Source: Pelomonas paludis (GTDB lineage Bacteria; Pseudomonadota; Gammaproteobacteria; Burkholderiales; Burkholderiaceae_C). Taken from it: a stretch of DNA of 64,000 bases. Where the stretch lies: NCBI RefSeq assembly GCF_039872745.1, contig NZ_JBDPZD010000001.1:310001-374000 (forward strand). Reading direction: 5' to 3'. Both the position numbers and the translations under genes were made by a program. The notes below the pieces were generated by a model that saw nothing but the letters and a program-made list of their open reading frames with translations, did not search any database and was not told where the DNA came from. The stretch's first letter is position 1, and every line of letters begins with the position of its first letter. Shown here piece after piece: positions 7,204 through 16,246 of the stretch.

Positions 7204-10200
7204 ACTGGACTGAGCTATTCATCCGGCGGCCGGTGATGACCGTGCTGCTGAACCTGTCCCTGGTCATCGCGGGCCTTGCGGCCTGGAGCAAGATTCCGGT
7301 GGCAGCCCTGCCGTCCTACAACACGCCCATCATCAGCGTGCAGGCCACGCTGCCCGGCGCCTCGCCCGAGACCATGGCCTCGTCGGTGGCGCTGCCGCTG
7401 GAGAAGCAGTTCTCCACCATCGCCGGGCTGCAGACCATCTCCTCGGTCAACTCGCTGGGCAACACCTCGATCACGCTGGAGTTCGACCCCTCACGCAACA
7501 TCGACTCGGCCGCCGGCGACGTGCAGGCCGCGCTGTTCCGGTCTTTGCGCGCGCTGCCGGCCGAGATGACGCAGCCGCCGTCCTACCGCAAGGTCAACCC
7601 GGCCGATGCGCCGGTGCTGATGGTGGCGCTGACCTCGCCCTCCATCAACCTCACCGAGCTCAACGACTACGCCGACAACCTGATCTCGCCCGGGCTGTCC
7701 ACCATCGACGGCGTGGCCCAGGTGGCCATCTTTGGCCAGAAGCGCTATGCCGTGCGCATCAAGGTGCGCACCGAGCTGCTGACCCAGCGCAACCTCACGC
7801 TCGAAGAGCTGGCCGCCGCCGTGCGCACCGCCAATGCCAACACGCCGGTGGGCGTGCTCGATGGCAACCGCCAGACCCTCACCATCCAAGCCAACCGCCA
7901 GCTCAAGAGCGCGCGCGAGTTCGGCGCCATCGTGGTGGCCACGCGCAATGGCGCGCCCGTCTTCCTGCGTGACGTGGCCGAGGTGCAGGACAGCGTCGAG
8001 ACCATCAAGGCCTTCTCGATGTTCCAGGGCGAGCGCTCCATCACCCTGGCCGTGTTCCGCCAGCCCGACGCCAACACCGTCAAGGTGGTGGACGCCGTCA
8101 AGGCGCTGCTGCCGCGCTTCCAGGCCCAGATGCCGGCCTCGGTCCAGGTCAGCACCCTGAACGACCGCTCCATCTCCATCCGCGACTCGCTGCACGACGT
8201 CTACGGCACCCTGGCGCTGACCGTGGCCCTGGTGGTGCTGGTGATCTTCATCTTCCTGCGCCGCGCCATGGCGACGCTGATCCCCACGCTGTCGATGCCG
8301 ATCTCGCTGATCGGCGCGCTGACCCTGCTCTACAGCTTGGGCTACTCGCTCGACAACATTTCGCTGCTCGGCATCACCCTGGCCGTCGGCCTGGTGGTGG
8401 ACGACGCCATCGTGATGCTGGAGAACATCGTGCGCCACGTCGAGAACGGCATGGAGCCCTTTGCGGCCGCCCTGCAAGGCGCGCGCGAGATGGCGTTCAC
8501 CATCGTGTCGATCTCGGTCTCCCTGGTGGCGGTGCTGATCCCGATCTTCTTCATGCCAGGCGTCATCGGCCTGCTGTTCCACGAGTTTGCGGTGGTGGTG
8601 ATGTTGTCCATCCTGGTGTCGGCCGGCGTGTCGCTGACCCTCGTGCCCATGCTGTGCAGCCGCTTGCTCAAGCACCACGAGGCGCACGAGGAGAGCGCTT
8701 TCGGCCGCGCGTTTGAGCGCGGCTTCGAGCGGCTGCTGAACGCCTACACGCGCACCCTCGACGTGGCCCTGCAGCACCGCGCGGCCGTGCTGGGCGTGGC
8801 CGTGGGCAGCCTGGCGCTGACCCTCTGGCTCTGGGCGGTGTCGCCCAAGGGCTTCTTCCCCGAGGAAGACATCGGCCAGCTCTCGGCCAGCACCGAAGCC
8901 GCCGAGGACACCTCGTTCAACACCATGACGGTGCTGCAGGAGAAGGCCACCGCCATCGTGCAGGCCGACCCCAACGTCGCCAGCGTCTCCTCGGCCGTGG
9001 GCGGCGGCCCGGGCGGCTCGGCCAGCAACACCGGCCGCATGTTCATCAACCTGAAGCCGCGTGCCGAGCGCGAGCCCATGACCAAGGTCGTCGAGGGCCT
9101 GCGCAAGAAGCTGCGCGCCGTGCCCGGCATCGCCGTCTACCTGCGCCCGGTGCAGAACCTGCAGCTCGGTGGCCGCCAGAGCAAGAGCCGCTACCAGTAC
9201 ACGCTGCAGTCGGTCTCGGCCGGCGAGCTCAACTCCTGGGCCAGCAAGGTGATGGAGAAGCTGCGGGGCGATGCGCTGTTCCGCGACGTGACCAGTGACT
9301 CCCAGCTGCGCGGCCTGCAGGCCGAGCTGGTGATCGACCGCGAGCGCGCCGCGCTACTGGGCGTGGCCATGCAGGACCTGCGCAATGTGCTCTATGACGC
9401 CTTCGGCGAGCGCCAGGTCTCCAGCATCTATGCCGAGAGCAACACCTTCGCCGTGATCATGGAGGCCTCGGACGCCGACCGCCTCAGCGAAGACGCCTTC
9501 AGCAAGATCCACCTGCGGGGCAGGAACGGGGCCCTGGTGCCGCTCAGCGCCTTTGCCACCGTCAAGCGCTCGCTCGGGCCCACGGCCGTCAACCACCAGG
9601 GCCAGCTGCAGGCCATCACCATCAGCTTCAACCTCGCGCCGGGCACCGCCCTCGGTGACGCGACCAAGAAGCTCGAAGCCTATGTGCACGAGATCCAGCT
9701 GCCCTCCAGCATCATCACCAGCTACGGCGGTGATGCGGCGGTGTTCCAGGACTCGCAGGGCGGGCAGGTGCTGCTGATCGTGCTGGCGCTGGCCGTGATC
9801 TATGTGCTGCTGGGTGTGCTCTACGAGAGCTATATCCACCCCATCACCATCCTCGCTGGCCTGCCCTCGGCCGCCGTGGGCGCGCTCTTGACGCTGCAGC
9901 TCTTCAACATGGAGCTGACCATCATCGCCAGCATCGGCATCGTGATGCTGATCGGCATCGTCAAGAAGAACGCCATCATGATGATCGACTTCGCGCTCGA
10001 CGCGCAGCGCAACGCCGGCATGACGCCACCCCAGGCCATCCGCGAGGCCGCGCGCCTGCGCTTCCGGCCCATCATGATGACCACGCTTGCCGCGCTGATG
10101 GGTGCATTGCCCATCGCCCTGGGCCTTGGCGCCGGGGCCGAACTGCGCCAGCCCCTGGGCCTGGCCGTAGTCGGCGGCCTGATCGTCTCGCAAGCGGTGA

Positions 10201-10298
10201 CGCTCTACATCACCCCGGTGATCTACCTGGCGCTCGACCGCTTCAGCGGCTCGGGGCCGGATACGCGGGTGGTTGAGGCAGGGCGGATGACGGCATGA
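7200..10298 (+). CDS. RND efflux transporter permease (HAE-1 type)
   Basis: 1032-residue inner-membrane proton-driven pump of the AcrB/MdtB-MdtC class. The protein starts MNWTELFIRRPVMTVLLNL, has the duplicated six-TM plus large periplasmic loop layout, and carries the TM4 relay GLVVDDAIVMLENI with adjacent acidic residues and the C-terminal GIVMLIGIVKKNAIMMIDF repeat characteristic of HAE-1 pumps rather than metal pumps. Coupled by ATGA overlap to the adaptor gene. Length is normal (about 1030-1050 aa). Likely exports hydrophobic compounds; specificity unknown. Confidence 0.95.
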   Translation: MNWTELFIRRPVMTVLLNLSLVIAGLAAWSKIPVAALPSYNTPIISVQATLPGASPETMASSVALPLEKQFSTIAGLQTISSVNSLGNTSITLEFDPSRNIDSAAGDVQAALFRSLRALPAEMTQPPSYRKVNPADAPVLMVALTSPSINLTELNDYADNLISPGLSTIDGVAQVAIFGQKRYAVRIKVRTELLTQRNLTLEELAAAVRTANANTPVGVLDGNRQTLTIQANRQLKSAREFGAIVVATRNGAPVFLRDVAEVQDSVETIKAFSMFQGERSITLAVFRQPDANTVKVVDAVKALLPRFQAQMPASVQVSTLNDRSISIRDSLHDVYGTLALTVALVVLVIFIFLRRAMATLIPTLSMPISLIGALTLLYSLGYSLDNISLLGITLAVGLVVDDAIVMLENIVRHVENGMEPFAAALQGAREMAFTIVSISVSLVAVLIPIFFMPGVIGLLFHEFAVVVMLSILVSAGVSLTLVPMLCSRLLKHHEAHEESAFGRAFERGFERLLNAYTRTLDVALQHRAAVLGVAVGSLALTLWLWAVSPKGFFPEEDIGQLSASTEAAEDTSFNTMTVLQEKATAIVQADPNVASVSSAVGGGPGGSASNTGRMFINLKPRAEREPMTKVVEGLRKKLRAVPGIAVYLRPVQNLQLGGRQSKSRYQYTLQSVSAGELNSWASKVMEKLRGDALFRDVTSDSQLRGLQAELVIDRERAALLGVAMQDLRNVLYDAFGERQVSSIYAESNTFAVIMEASDADRLSEDAFSKIHLRGRNGALVPLSAFATVKRSLGPTAVNHQGQLQAITISFNLAPGTALGDATKKLEAYVHEIQLPSSIITSYGGDAAVFQDSQGGQVLLIVLALAVIYVLLGVLYESYIHPITILAGLPSAAVGALLTLQLFNMELTIIASIGIVMLIGIVKKNAIMMIDFALDAQRNAGMTPPQAIREAARLRFRPIMMTTLAALMGALPIALGLGAGAELRQPLGLAVVGGLIVSQAVTLYITPVIYLALDRFSGSGPDTRVVEAGRMTA

Positions 10299-10310
10299 GC
10301 CGGGCGGCTG

Positions 10311-10808
10311 TCACGCCGCCTTCAGTCGTCCTTCGCGCCACGCGGCGCCTAGGCCATTGACGGCCTGCTCGATCAGCTCGATGACGGCGTCAAAGCCGTT
10401 GGCGGGGCCGAAGTAGGGGTCGGGCACTTCGCGGCCTTGCAGGCCGGGGGCGAAGTTGAGCAATAGCTGGGCGCTTGCGGCAGCCTCCGCGCCAGCCTTA
10501 CGGCGCAGCGAGGCGAGGTGGTCTTCCTCCATCACGAGCACGAGGTCGTGGCGGCTGAAGTCTGCTGCCGGGTCGAAGCGGCGCGAGCGCCATTTGCGGC
10601 CGACCTCGTAGCCCTTGCGCTGCAAGGCGGCCGCCGCCCGCGCATCGATGGGGCCACCACGTGGGTCGGCGTTCACGCCGGCTGAGCCGACAACGCTGAA
10701 GGCCCGCGCAGCATCGGGGCCCCACTCGGCGAGCTTGGCCTTGAAGATGTGCTCGGCCATGGGCGAGCGGCAGATGTTGGCGGTGCAGACGAAGAGGATG
10801 GAAGGCAT
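10311..10808 (-). CDS. Low-molecular-weight protein-tyrosine phosphatase
   Basis: 165-residue cytoplasmic phosphatase. The N-terminal P-loop CTANICRS gives the CX5R(S) active site (Cys8, Arg14), and VPDPYFG near residue 133 supplies the general-acid Asp. It starts 1 bp after the rpe stop codon and is co-transcribed with rpe. Members act on phosphotyrosine of BY-kinases or other proteins; no tyrosine kinase or exopolysaccharide gene is nearby, so its partner is unknown. It converges with the RND permease with a 12-bp gap. Confidence 0.9.
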   Translation of the reverse strand: MPSILFVCTANICRSPMAEHIFKAKLAEWGPDAARAFSVVGSAGVNADPRGGPIDARAAAALQRKGYEVGRKWRSRRFDPAADFSRHDLVLVMEEDHLASLRRKAGAEAAASAQLLLNFAPGLQGREVPDPYFGPANGFDAVIELIEQAVNGLGAAWREGRLKAA

Positions 10809-10809
10809 A

Positions 10810-11487
10810 TCAGCGCAGCGCCGCCCGCATCGCGTCGATCACCGCCTTGTAGTCGGGCTGGCTGAAGATGGCCGAGCCGGCCACGAAGGTGTCGGCGCCG
10901 GCATCGGCCACGCGGCGGATGTTGTCGGCCCTGATGCCACCGTCCACCTCCAGCAGGATGTTGCGGCCGGATTGGTCAATGAGCTTGCGGGCACGCTCGG
11001 TCTTGCGCAGCGCGCTGTCGATAAAACTCTGGCCACCGAAGCCGGGGTTCACGCTCATGATCAGCACGTAGTCGACCTTGTCGATCACCCACTCCAACAC
11101 GTCGAGCGGCGTGGCGGGGTTGAAGGCCAGGCCCGCCTTGGCGCCCGCGTCGCGGATCACGCTGAGCGTGCGGTCCACGTGGGTGGAGGCGTCGGGGTGG
11201 AAGCTGATCCAGTCGGCCCCGGCCTTGGCGAAGGCGGCGGCCAGGGCGTCCACCGGCTGCACCATCAGGTGCACGTCGATCTCGGCGCGGCGGCCATCGG
11301 CGTGGACCGCGTGGCGGCGCACGGCCTCGCAGATCATGGGCCCGAAGGTCAGGTTGGGCACGTAATGGTTGTCCATCACGTCAAAGTGCAGCCAGTCCCC
11401 ACCGGCGGCCAGCACGTCGCGGCACTCCTGGCCGAGATTGCCGAAGTCCGCCGAGAGGATGCTGGGGGCGATGCGGTAGGTGGGCAT
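10810..11487 (-). CDS. rpe: Ribulose-phosphate 3-epimerase
   Basis: Interconverts ribulose 5-phosphate and xylulose 5-phosphate (pentose phosphate/Calvin pathways). The 225-residue TIM barrel shows APSILSADF at the N-terminus, the metal-binding HFDVMDNHYVPN, DVHLMV, SVNPGFGGQSF and EVDGGI motifs. ATG at 11485-11487 is preferred; a GTG one codon earlier is an alternative. First gene of a short operon with the tyrosine phosphatase. In related genomes rpe is normally next to gph and trpE; here the psu and RND blocks separate them. Confidence 0.96.
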   Translation of the reverse strand: MPTYRIAPSILSADFGNLGQECRDVLAAGGDWLHFDVMDNHYVPNLTFGPMICEAVRRHAVHADGRRAEIDVHLMVQPVDALAAAFAKAGADWISFHPDASTHVDRTLSVIRDAGAKAGLAFNPATPLDVLEWVIDKVDYVLIMSVNPGFGGQSFIDSALRKTERARKLIDQSGRNILLEVDGGIRADNIRRVADAGADTFVAGSAIFSQPDYKAVIDAMRAALR

Positions 11488-11507
11488 CACGCCATTTTCG
11501 GCGAGTT

Positions 11508-12701
11508 TCAGCGCGAAGCAGCCAGCCGTTTTCTGATGGGCTCGAAGACCGGGGTCGGGCCCCGCTGCAGCGGGTAGTCGCGCCCGGCCTCGCGGGCCTG
11601 CCAGTAGGCCTGGGGCAGGCGGCCCGAACCCAGCTCGTAGTCCATGCCGTCCCAGTGCTCGCGGAAGGAATAGAAGGCCCAGTGCACCTGGTGGGCGTCG
11701 AGCGCGGTGAGCACGTCCTCCATGTAGCGGGCGCAGTCGGGCCAGGTGCGCCGGCAGCCAAACTCGGCCGCCACCATCCGCCAGGTCGGGAGCTTGTGCT
11801 GCGCCGCCCAGTCCAGCGGCTTTTGCAGATAGCGGGCCACGGCCTCGGCGTCCCAGGGCTGCTCGCCGCTGGCAAAAGGCACCACGCCTGGGTAGCGCAG
11901 CGGGCGCTTGCGCAGCTTGTCCGGGGCGCTGGTGGCCATCCAGGGTTCGTACATGTGATAGCCGTAGAGCACGCGCTCGTCGCTCAGCGGGCGGGGCCAG
12001 TAGCCAAAGGCATCAGCGGCTGCGTAGTAGCCGGCATCGACCATGACCGGCGTGTTTGCGTCCACCTCGCGGACGCGCTGGATGACGGCTTCGTAGAACT
12101 TGGGCAGGTCGCGCAGGCCGCCGCGCGCGGTGGCGTACCAGCGGGCCTGGTCTTCGTCGCTGGCATGCTCGGGCAGGCCGTCGTGCTTCTCGGGGATAGG
12201 CTCGTTCAGCAGGTTGTAGGCGGCGATGGCCGGGTGGTCCTTGAGCGCCTCGGCCAGGTCGCGCCAGGAGGCGGCGGCCTGCGCGGCAAAGCCGGGTTGG
12301 GACCAGAGCCGGTCGTCATCCTTGTCATTGTTGAGCTGCACCCAGCGCGCCCCGGGCAGGCCCAAGGGGACGAGCACGACCTTGAGCCCCGCCGCGTGGG
12401 CGCGGTCGAGCGTGGCGCGCAGCACGGCGAGGTCGTCGGGGTTGAGGGCGCGGTAGTCGTCGAGGCTGCCGTAGAGGAAGTCGCGCGCGCCGGAGGCTGA
12501 CTTCCACTTGCTGAAGGTGAGGCGCACCCAGGTGGCGCCGTAGTCGCGCAGGGCCTTGAAGTAGGCGGCGTCCGGCGGGCTCTCGTTGAAGCAGTTGGAG
12601 CCATGCTGCGGACGCTGCCAGAAGCTGATCAGGTCAGCCGCATGCGCCTGCGTGGCGCACGCCAAAGTCAACATCAGCACCACCCCGCGCAGCCATCGCA
12701 T
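11508..12701 (-). CDS. Secreted glycoside hydrolase family 5-like (cellulase-type) enzyme
   Basis: 397-residue protein with a Sec signal peptide (residues 1-21, cleavage after AHA) and a GH5-like TIM barrel. The acid/base Glu lies in AAYNLLNEP (Glu167) and a plausible nucleophile Glu in MVAAEFGCRR (Glu313), on the expected strands 4 and 7; Arg60 in WVRLTFS and the HMYEPW segment fit clan GH-A. It is predicted to cleave a beta-linked glycan in the periplasm or outside the cell; substrate not deducible. It ends 21 bp before the rpe start and may be part of the rpe transcript. Confidence 0.85.
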   Translation of the reverse strand: MRWLRGVVLMLTLACATQAHAADLISFWQRPQHGSNCFNESPPDAAYFKALRDYGATWVRLTFSKWKSASGARDFLYGSLDDYRALNPDDLAVLRATLDRAHAAGLKVVLVPLGLPGARWVQLNNDKDDDRLWSQPGFAAQAAASWRDLAEALKDHPAIAAYNLLNEPIPEKHDGLPEHASDEDQARWYATARGGLRDLPKFYEAVIQRVREVDANTPVMVDAGYYAAADAFGYWPRPLSDERVLYGYHMYEPWMATSAPDKLRKRPLRYPGVVPFASGEQPWDAEAVARYLQKPLDWAAQHKLPTWRMVAAEFGCRRTWPDCARYMEDVLTALDAHQVHWAFYSFREHWDGMDYELGSGRLPQAYWQAREAGRDYPLQRGPTPVFEPIRKRLAASR

Positions 12702-12721
12702 GTCGGCCTCGTCAGCAAGTT

Positions 12722-13132
12722 TCAGGAGGCCGCGAGTTTGCGCCTCAAGAGCCGCATCAGCGCGCCGAGCACGGGCAGCTTTTCGTAAAGCTCCTCGGCG
12801 GCGTCCCAGTAGTCGCGGTGATCCCGCACGCGGCCGTCGGGCGCAAAGCGCAGGTGGGTGGCGCCGCGGATGATGAAGCGGCCGGCGTGGAAGTCCCAGC
12901 TCAGGAAGGCCTGGTCGCCCTCCGAGAACGCATCACGCACGACGAAGCGCGGCGCCTCAATCGTCTCGAACATGTGGGCAAAGATGCGCCGCACCGCCGC
13001 CACGCCCTGGACTTCGTTGAAGGGGTCCTTGAAGCGGCAGTCCTCGGTGTAGAGCTGGGCGAGGCGGTCGAGGTCCTGCGGCTTGAGCTGCTCATAGAAC
13101 TCGATCAGGGTGGGCAAGCTAGCGTGTGGCAC
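12722..13132 (-). CDS. NTF2-like / SnoaL-type small protein
   Basis: About 136 residues with a typical SnoaL-like opening (LIEFYEQLKPQDLDRLAQLYTEDCRFKDPFNEVQG) and a WDFHAGRFIIRGATHLRF beta strand region. GTG at 13130-13132 is chosen because it overlaps the SDR 3' end by 14 bp and gives the family length; no good ATG exists, so the start is uncertain. Last gene of the long leftward lipid/redox cluster. NTF2-like folds may be enzymes or binding proteins; function here is unknown, though the same gene recurs in LitR/CarH-linked clusters. Confidence 0.78.
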   Translation of the reverse strand: MPHASLPTLIEFYEQLKPQDLDRLAQLYTEDCRFKDPFNEVQGVAAVRRIFAHMFETIEAPRFVVRDAFSEGDQAFLSWDFHAGRFIIRGATHLRFAPDGRVRDHRDYWDAAEELYEKLPVLGALMRLLRRKLAAS

Positions 13133-13901
13133 GGGTGACGAATCGGAAGTAGAGCGCGTCGGGCAGCCAGCGCAGCAGTTTGAGCACGCCGGTGAAGCGG
13201 CGCGGGAAGTGGATGTCGAAGTGGCCACGCGCCCAGCCATCCAGCATCGCACGGGCCGCCGTCTCGGCGCTGATCTCGGCGGGCATCTTGAAGTCGTTCT
13301 GCGCGGTGAGCGGCGTGGTCACAAAGCCGGGGTGGATGACGCTGACGCCGAGGCCCAGCGGGTGCAGGTCCAGGTAGAGCACCTCGGCCAGGTGCGTGAG
13401 CGCGGCCTTGCTGGGGCCATAGGCCAGGGCCTTGGGCAGGCCGCGCGAGGCGGCGATGCTGGAGATGAGGCTGAGGTGGCCGCCCGCGCCAGCCCGCCCC
13501 TGGTCCAGCAGCCAGGGCAGCGCGGCATCGAGCAGGTTGAGCGCGCCGCCGACATTGATGTCGAAGTGCTGCTGTGCAAGCGCACGGTCAAAGGCCAGGG
13601 CCGACAGCGGGCGGTAGGTGCCGGCCGCGTAGACGATGAGGTCGAGCCGCGCATGCCGCGCGCGCAGCTGCACCACGGCGGCCTTGAGGGCGGAGGCATC
13701 GAGCACATCGAGCGCGATGGCCTCGCTGCCCGGGTGCTCGCGCACAAAGCCCTCCAGCAGGGCCTGCTGCCGCGCCGACACGATGACCGTGGCCCCCAGC
13801 TTGTGCAGCAGCGCAGCCGTGGCGCGGCCGATGCCGGTGGAGGCACCCACCAGCCAGACGGTCTTGCCGCGCCAGTCGTGGAGCTGAGGGTTGAGGCTCA
13901 T
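13119..13901 (-). CDS. Short-chain dehydrogenase/reductase
   Basis: 260-residue Rossmann-fold oxidoreductase: cofactor motif VWLVGASTGIGRA (TGxxxGxG type), NAG-equivalent YAAGTYR, catalytic Ser in LISSIAAS and the YGPSK active-site Tyr-Lys pair. A C-terminal extension (HFPRRFTGVLKLLRWLPDALYF) is amphipathic and may touch the membrane. It is preceded by an 89-bp spacer with a GCCC/GGGC hairpin and followed by the overlapping NTF2-like gene. Substrate probably a lipid-derived alcohol or ketone given the cluster; that is inference. Confidence 0.9.
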   Translation of the reverse strand: MSLNPQLHDWRGKTVWLVGASTGIGRATAALLHKLGATVIVSARQQALLEGFVREHPGSEAIALDVLDASALKAAVVQLRARHARLDLIVYAAGTYRPLSALAFDRALAQQHFDINVGGALNLLDAALPWLLDQGRAGAGGHLSLISSIAASRGLPKALAYGPSKAALTHLAEVLYLDLHPLGLGVSVIHPGFVTTPLTAQNDFKMPAEISAETAARAMLDGWARGHFDIHFPRRFTGVLKLLRWLPDALYFRFVTRATR

Positions 13902-13990
13902 GGACTGACCCTCCGGTCACTGCGTGACCACCTCCCCGAGGGAGGGATTCGCGCCCCTTCGGGCGGCCGTGCGGCGGCGCTCATGGGCGA

Positions 13991-14530
13991 TCAAGGTTTG
14001 ACGAAGGCGAGTGTCACCTCGCCGAGCTTGAAACCGAACTTGCTCATCGTGGCCTTGTTGAGCAACACCTTGTCGTCCATCAGGTAGAACCAATCGTCGA
14101 ACTGGACCTCATAGACGCTGCCGTCCACCGGCAGCTTGAGCGTGTAGCTCCAGCGCAGCGCATTGCCGGCCGCCTCGCCACGGGCCTCGCCCAGCACGTC
14201 GGCCGCCGTGCCCTTGTAGCGCTGGGGGCCGAGCTGGGTGATGGTCCAGACGCGGCGCTCCTTGCTGCCGTCGCTGTAGACAAAATCCTCTTCCAGCGTG
14301 CCCACATCGCCCATCCAGTGCGCCTGCATCTGCACGGTGAAGCGGCGCTTGACGCTGCCCGAGCGGTCAGTGAACACGCCGTGGGCCACCAGCGGGCCGT
14401 TGAGGTAAGTCTTGAGGTCGAGGCGCGGTGATTGGTTGGCGTAGTCCTCGATGCGAGGGGCACTGCCGCAGCCGGCCAACAGCAGCGCCGAGAGCAGGGC
14501 CGAGGCAGCAATGAGCAAACGACGTTTCAT
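13991..14530 (-). CDS. DUF3833 lipoprotein
   Basis: 179-residue lipoprotein: signal LLSALLLAGCGSAP with a lipobox Cys at residue 21, followed by a beta-rich domain (YLNGPLVAHGVFTDRSGSVKRRF; WSYTLKLPVDGSVYEVQFDDWFYLMDDKVLLN) that matches the DUF3833 family. Localisation to the outer or inner membrane leaflet on the periplasmic side is predicted. Its ATG overlaps the upstream MFS stop by 4 bp. The same family member accompanies flavin amine oxidase/CFA-like genes in singlet-oxygen and LitR regulons of other proteobacteria. Confidence 0.9.
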   Translation of the reverse strand: MKRRLLIAASALLSALLLAGCGSAPRIEDYANQSPRLDLKTYLNGPLVAHGVFTDRSGSVKRRFTVQMQAHWMGDVGTLEEDFVYSDGSKERRVWTITQLGPQRYKGTAADVLGEARGEAAGNALRWSYTLKLPVDGSVYEVQFDDWFYLMDDKVLLNKATMSKFGFKLGEVTLAFVKP

Positions 14531-15747
14531 CGGCGAACTCCATGAAGCAGCGCCACCGCCATGAGCTTGAGCACACAGGGAAGCAGCGCGTAGGTGAAGG
14601 ACAGTGCAGTCAGGCCCGCCGCATCGCGCGTGCCCGGCGTGTAGCCCAGGGCTTGCGGCAGGGGCAGTGCCAGGGCTGCGGCCAACGCGAGGTTGAGCTT
14701 GGTGGCGGCATGCCACCAGCCAAAGAAAGCGCCCTCCGCCTGCCCGCCGTAACCCGCCCGCTGCACCACGCCGGCCAGCAGCGCGGTGGGCAGGGCCAGG
14801 TCCGCCCCCAGGGCAGCGCCACTGCCGATGCAGATGGCCAGGAAGGCCGTGCCATCCCCCGGCCGCAGCACGGCCGCACTGCAAAAGGCCAGCACCGCCA
14901 GGCCCATGCCCAGCTGCCAGGTGCGCACGCCGCCCATCCAGGCCACCAGGCGCAGCCACAGCGGCAGCGAGGCGGCGGCCGCCAGGAAGTAGGCCGCCAG
15001 GTAGAGGCCTTGGTCCTGCGGCGTTTGCAGCCGGTCCGTCACGAAGAAGACCAGCAGCGTGGCCGGGATGGCCGCCGCCGTGCCATTGAGCAGGTGCACG
15101 GCCAGCAAGCGCCGGAAGGCCGCCACGCCCCACACGGCCACGCGGGGCGCGGCTTGCTGCTGCTCGGCTCGCACCGGGGGTGTTGGGGCGCTGCGCAGCA
15201 CGAGCAAGCCCAGCACCAGCGCGCCGGCCAGCACGCTACTCGTCACACCCCAGCCGGCCGCCGTGGGCAGCACGCTGGCCACGATCACGCCCACCAACGC
15301 AAAGCCCTCGCGCCAGGCCACGAGGCGGGTCTGCGCGGCTTCGTCGCCACCCAGCCTTGCGGCCCATGCTTGGTGGGTGATGCTGAGCAGGCTGTAGGCG
15401 CCGTAGCAGGCCACCAGGCACAGCCCGGCCCAGGCCAGCAGTGCGGGCGTGCCCGCGACGGCGGGCGCAAACAATGCGGCAAAGCCGGCAGCGAGCAGCA
15501 CCGCCGCGGCTGAGAGTTGCAGCAGCAGGCGCGGCGTGCCCAGCGAGCGGTCGGCCCAGCGGCCAAACCAAGGGTCGAGCACGGCATCCAGGCCGCGCAC
15601 CGCCAGCAGCAGCGCGCCCAAGGCGGCCAGCGGCACGCCGTGGTGTGTGGCGTAATGAGCAGGCAGGTGCACGTGCAACGGCAGGGCCACAAAGGCCAGC
15701 GCAGCCCCCAGCAAGCCGTAACGAGCGGAGGCGGCGTGCGAGCTCAT
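14527..15747 (-). CDS. MFS transporter, GPH-like
   Basis: 406-residue membrane protein with about 12 hydrophobic segments; the loop DPWFGRWADRSLGTPR after TM2 is the conserved MFS/GPH motif. Overlaps both neighbours by 4 bp (ATGA), so it is translated with the DUF3833 lipoprotein and the chalcone isomerase-like gene. In Rhodobacter a glycoside/cation symporter-like gene occupies the same place in a singlet-oxygen-inducible operon; by analogy it may move a lipid precursor rather than a sugar. Substrate unknown. Confidence 0.88.
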   Translation of the reverse strand: MSSHAASARYGLLGAALAFVALPLHVHLPAHYATHHGVPLAALGALLLAVRGLDAVLDPWFGRWADRSLGTPRLLLQLSAAAVLLAAGFAALFAPAVAGTPALLAWAGLCLVACYGAYSLLSITHQAWAARLGGDEAAQTRLVAWREGFALVGVIVASVLPTAAGWGVTSSVLAGALVLGLLVLRSAPTPPVRAEQQQAAPRVAVWGVAAFRRLLAVHLLNGTAAAIPATLLVFFVTDRLQTPQDQGLYLAAYFLAAAASLPLWLRLVAWMGGVRTWQLGMGLAVLAFCSAAVLRPGDGTAFLAICIGSGAALGADLALPTALLAGVVQRAGYGGQAEGAFFGWWHAATKLNLALAAALALPLPQALGYTPGTRDAAGLTALSFTYALLPCVLKLMAVALLHGVRR

Positions 15748-16244
15748 CGCAGCAGCTGCTCGCGCAGCCCGGGCTCCGAGGTCTGCGGGCTCAGCCAGAT
15801 GCCGAAGAAGCGCGTTGCAAACGCGGGCTCGCGCACCTCGCGCTGCAAGCGGCCGTTGACGAAGAAGCGGGCGCCCTGCCCCGGCTCGTGCCGGCCGGTG
15901 ATGCGATCGCCCTCGTTCACGTCGGGGAAGGCGGCCTGCATCTCGGCCAGCCAGCGCGCGGCGTCGGCATCAGGGATGGGCCCTTGGCGGCGCATCTCGA
16001 CGAGCGAGCGTTTGGCAATCTCATCGCCCTTGAGGCGGCGGTGGTAGCTGAGCGAGAGCGCAAAGGGCTGCTGCGCCCAGCCCTCGGCGCTGAGGGGTGT
16101 GGCGCTCCAGACCTGGGCGTCGTACACCCGCAGGCCGAAGAAGCGCATGGTGGCGCGGCTGCGGGCGCTGAAGCCCGCCCACTCCTCACTGGCCTGCGCC
16201 GCAAGCGGCCACGCGAGCAAGCCGAGCAGCGCGCGGCGGTCCAT
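15744..16244 (-). CDS. Chalcone isomerase-like periplasmic protein (second copy)
   Basis: 166-residue protein with a signal peptide (residues 1-18, AQA) and a chalcone-isomerase-like domain; the motif ATMRFFGLRVYDAQVW corresponds to the family core and ITGRHEPGQGARFFVNGR to the C-terminal half. Starts 2 bp after the CFA-like gene ends and overlaps the MFS gene. Distant paralogue of the protein at 2822-3424. Its constant presence beside CFA-like methyltransferases suggests a role in modified fatty acid handling; no reaction is established. Confidence 0.82.
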   Translation of the reverse strand: MDRRALLGLLAWPLAAQASEEWAGFSARSRATMRFFGLRVYDAQVWSATPLSAEGWAQQPFALSLSYHRRLKGDEIAKRSLVEMRRQGPIPDADAARWLAEMQAAFPDVNEGDRITGRHEPGQGARFFVNGRLQREVREPAFATRFFGIWLSPQTSEPGLREQLLR

Positions 16245-16246
16245 GC

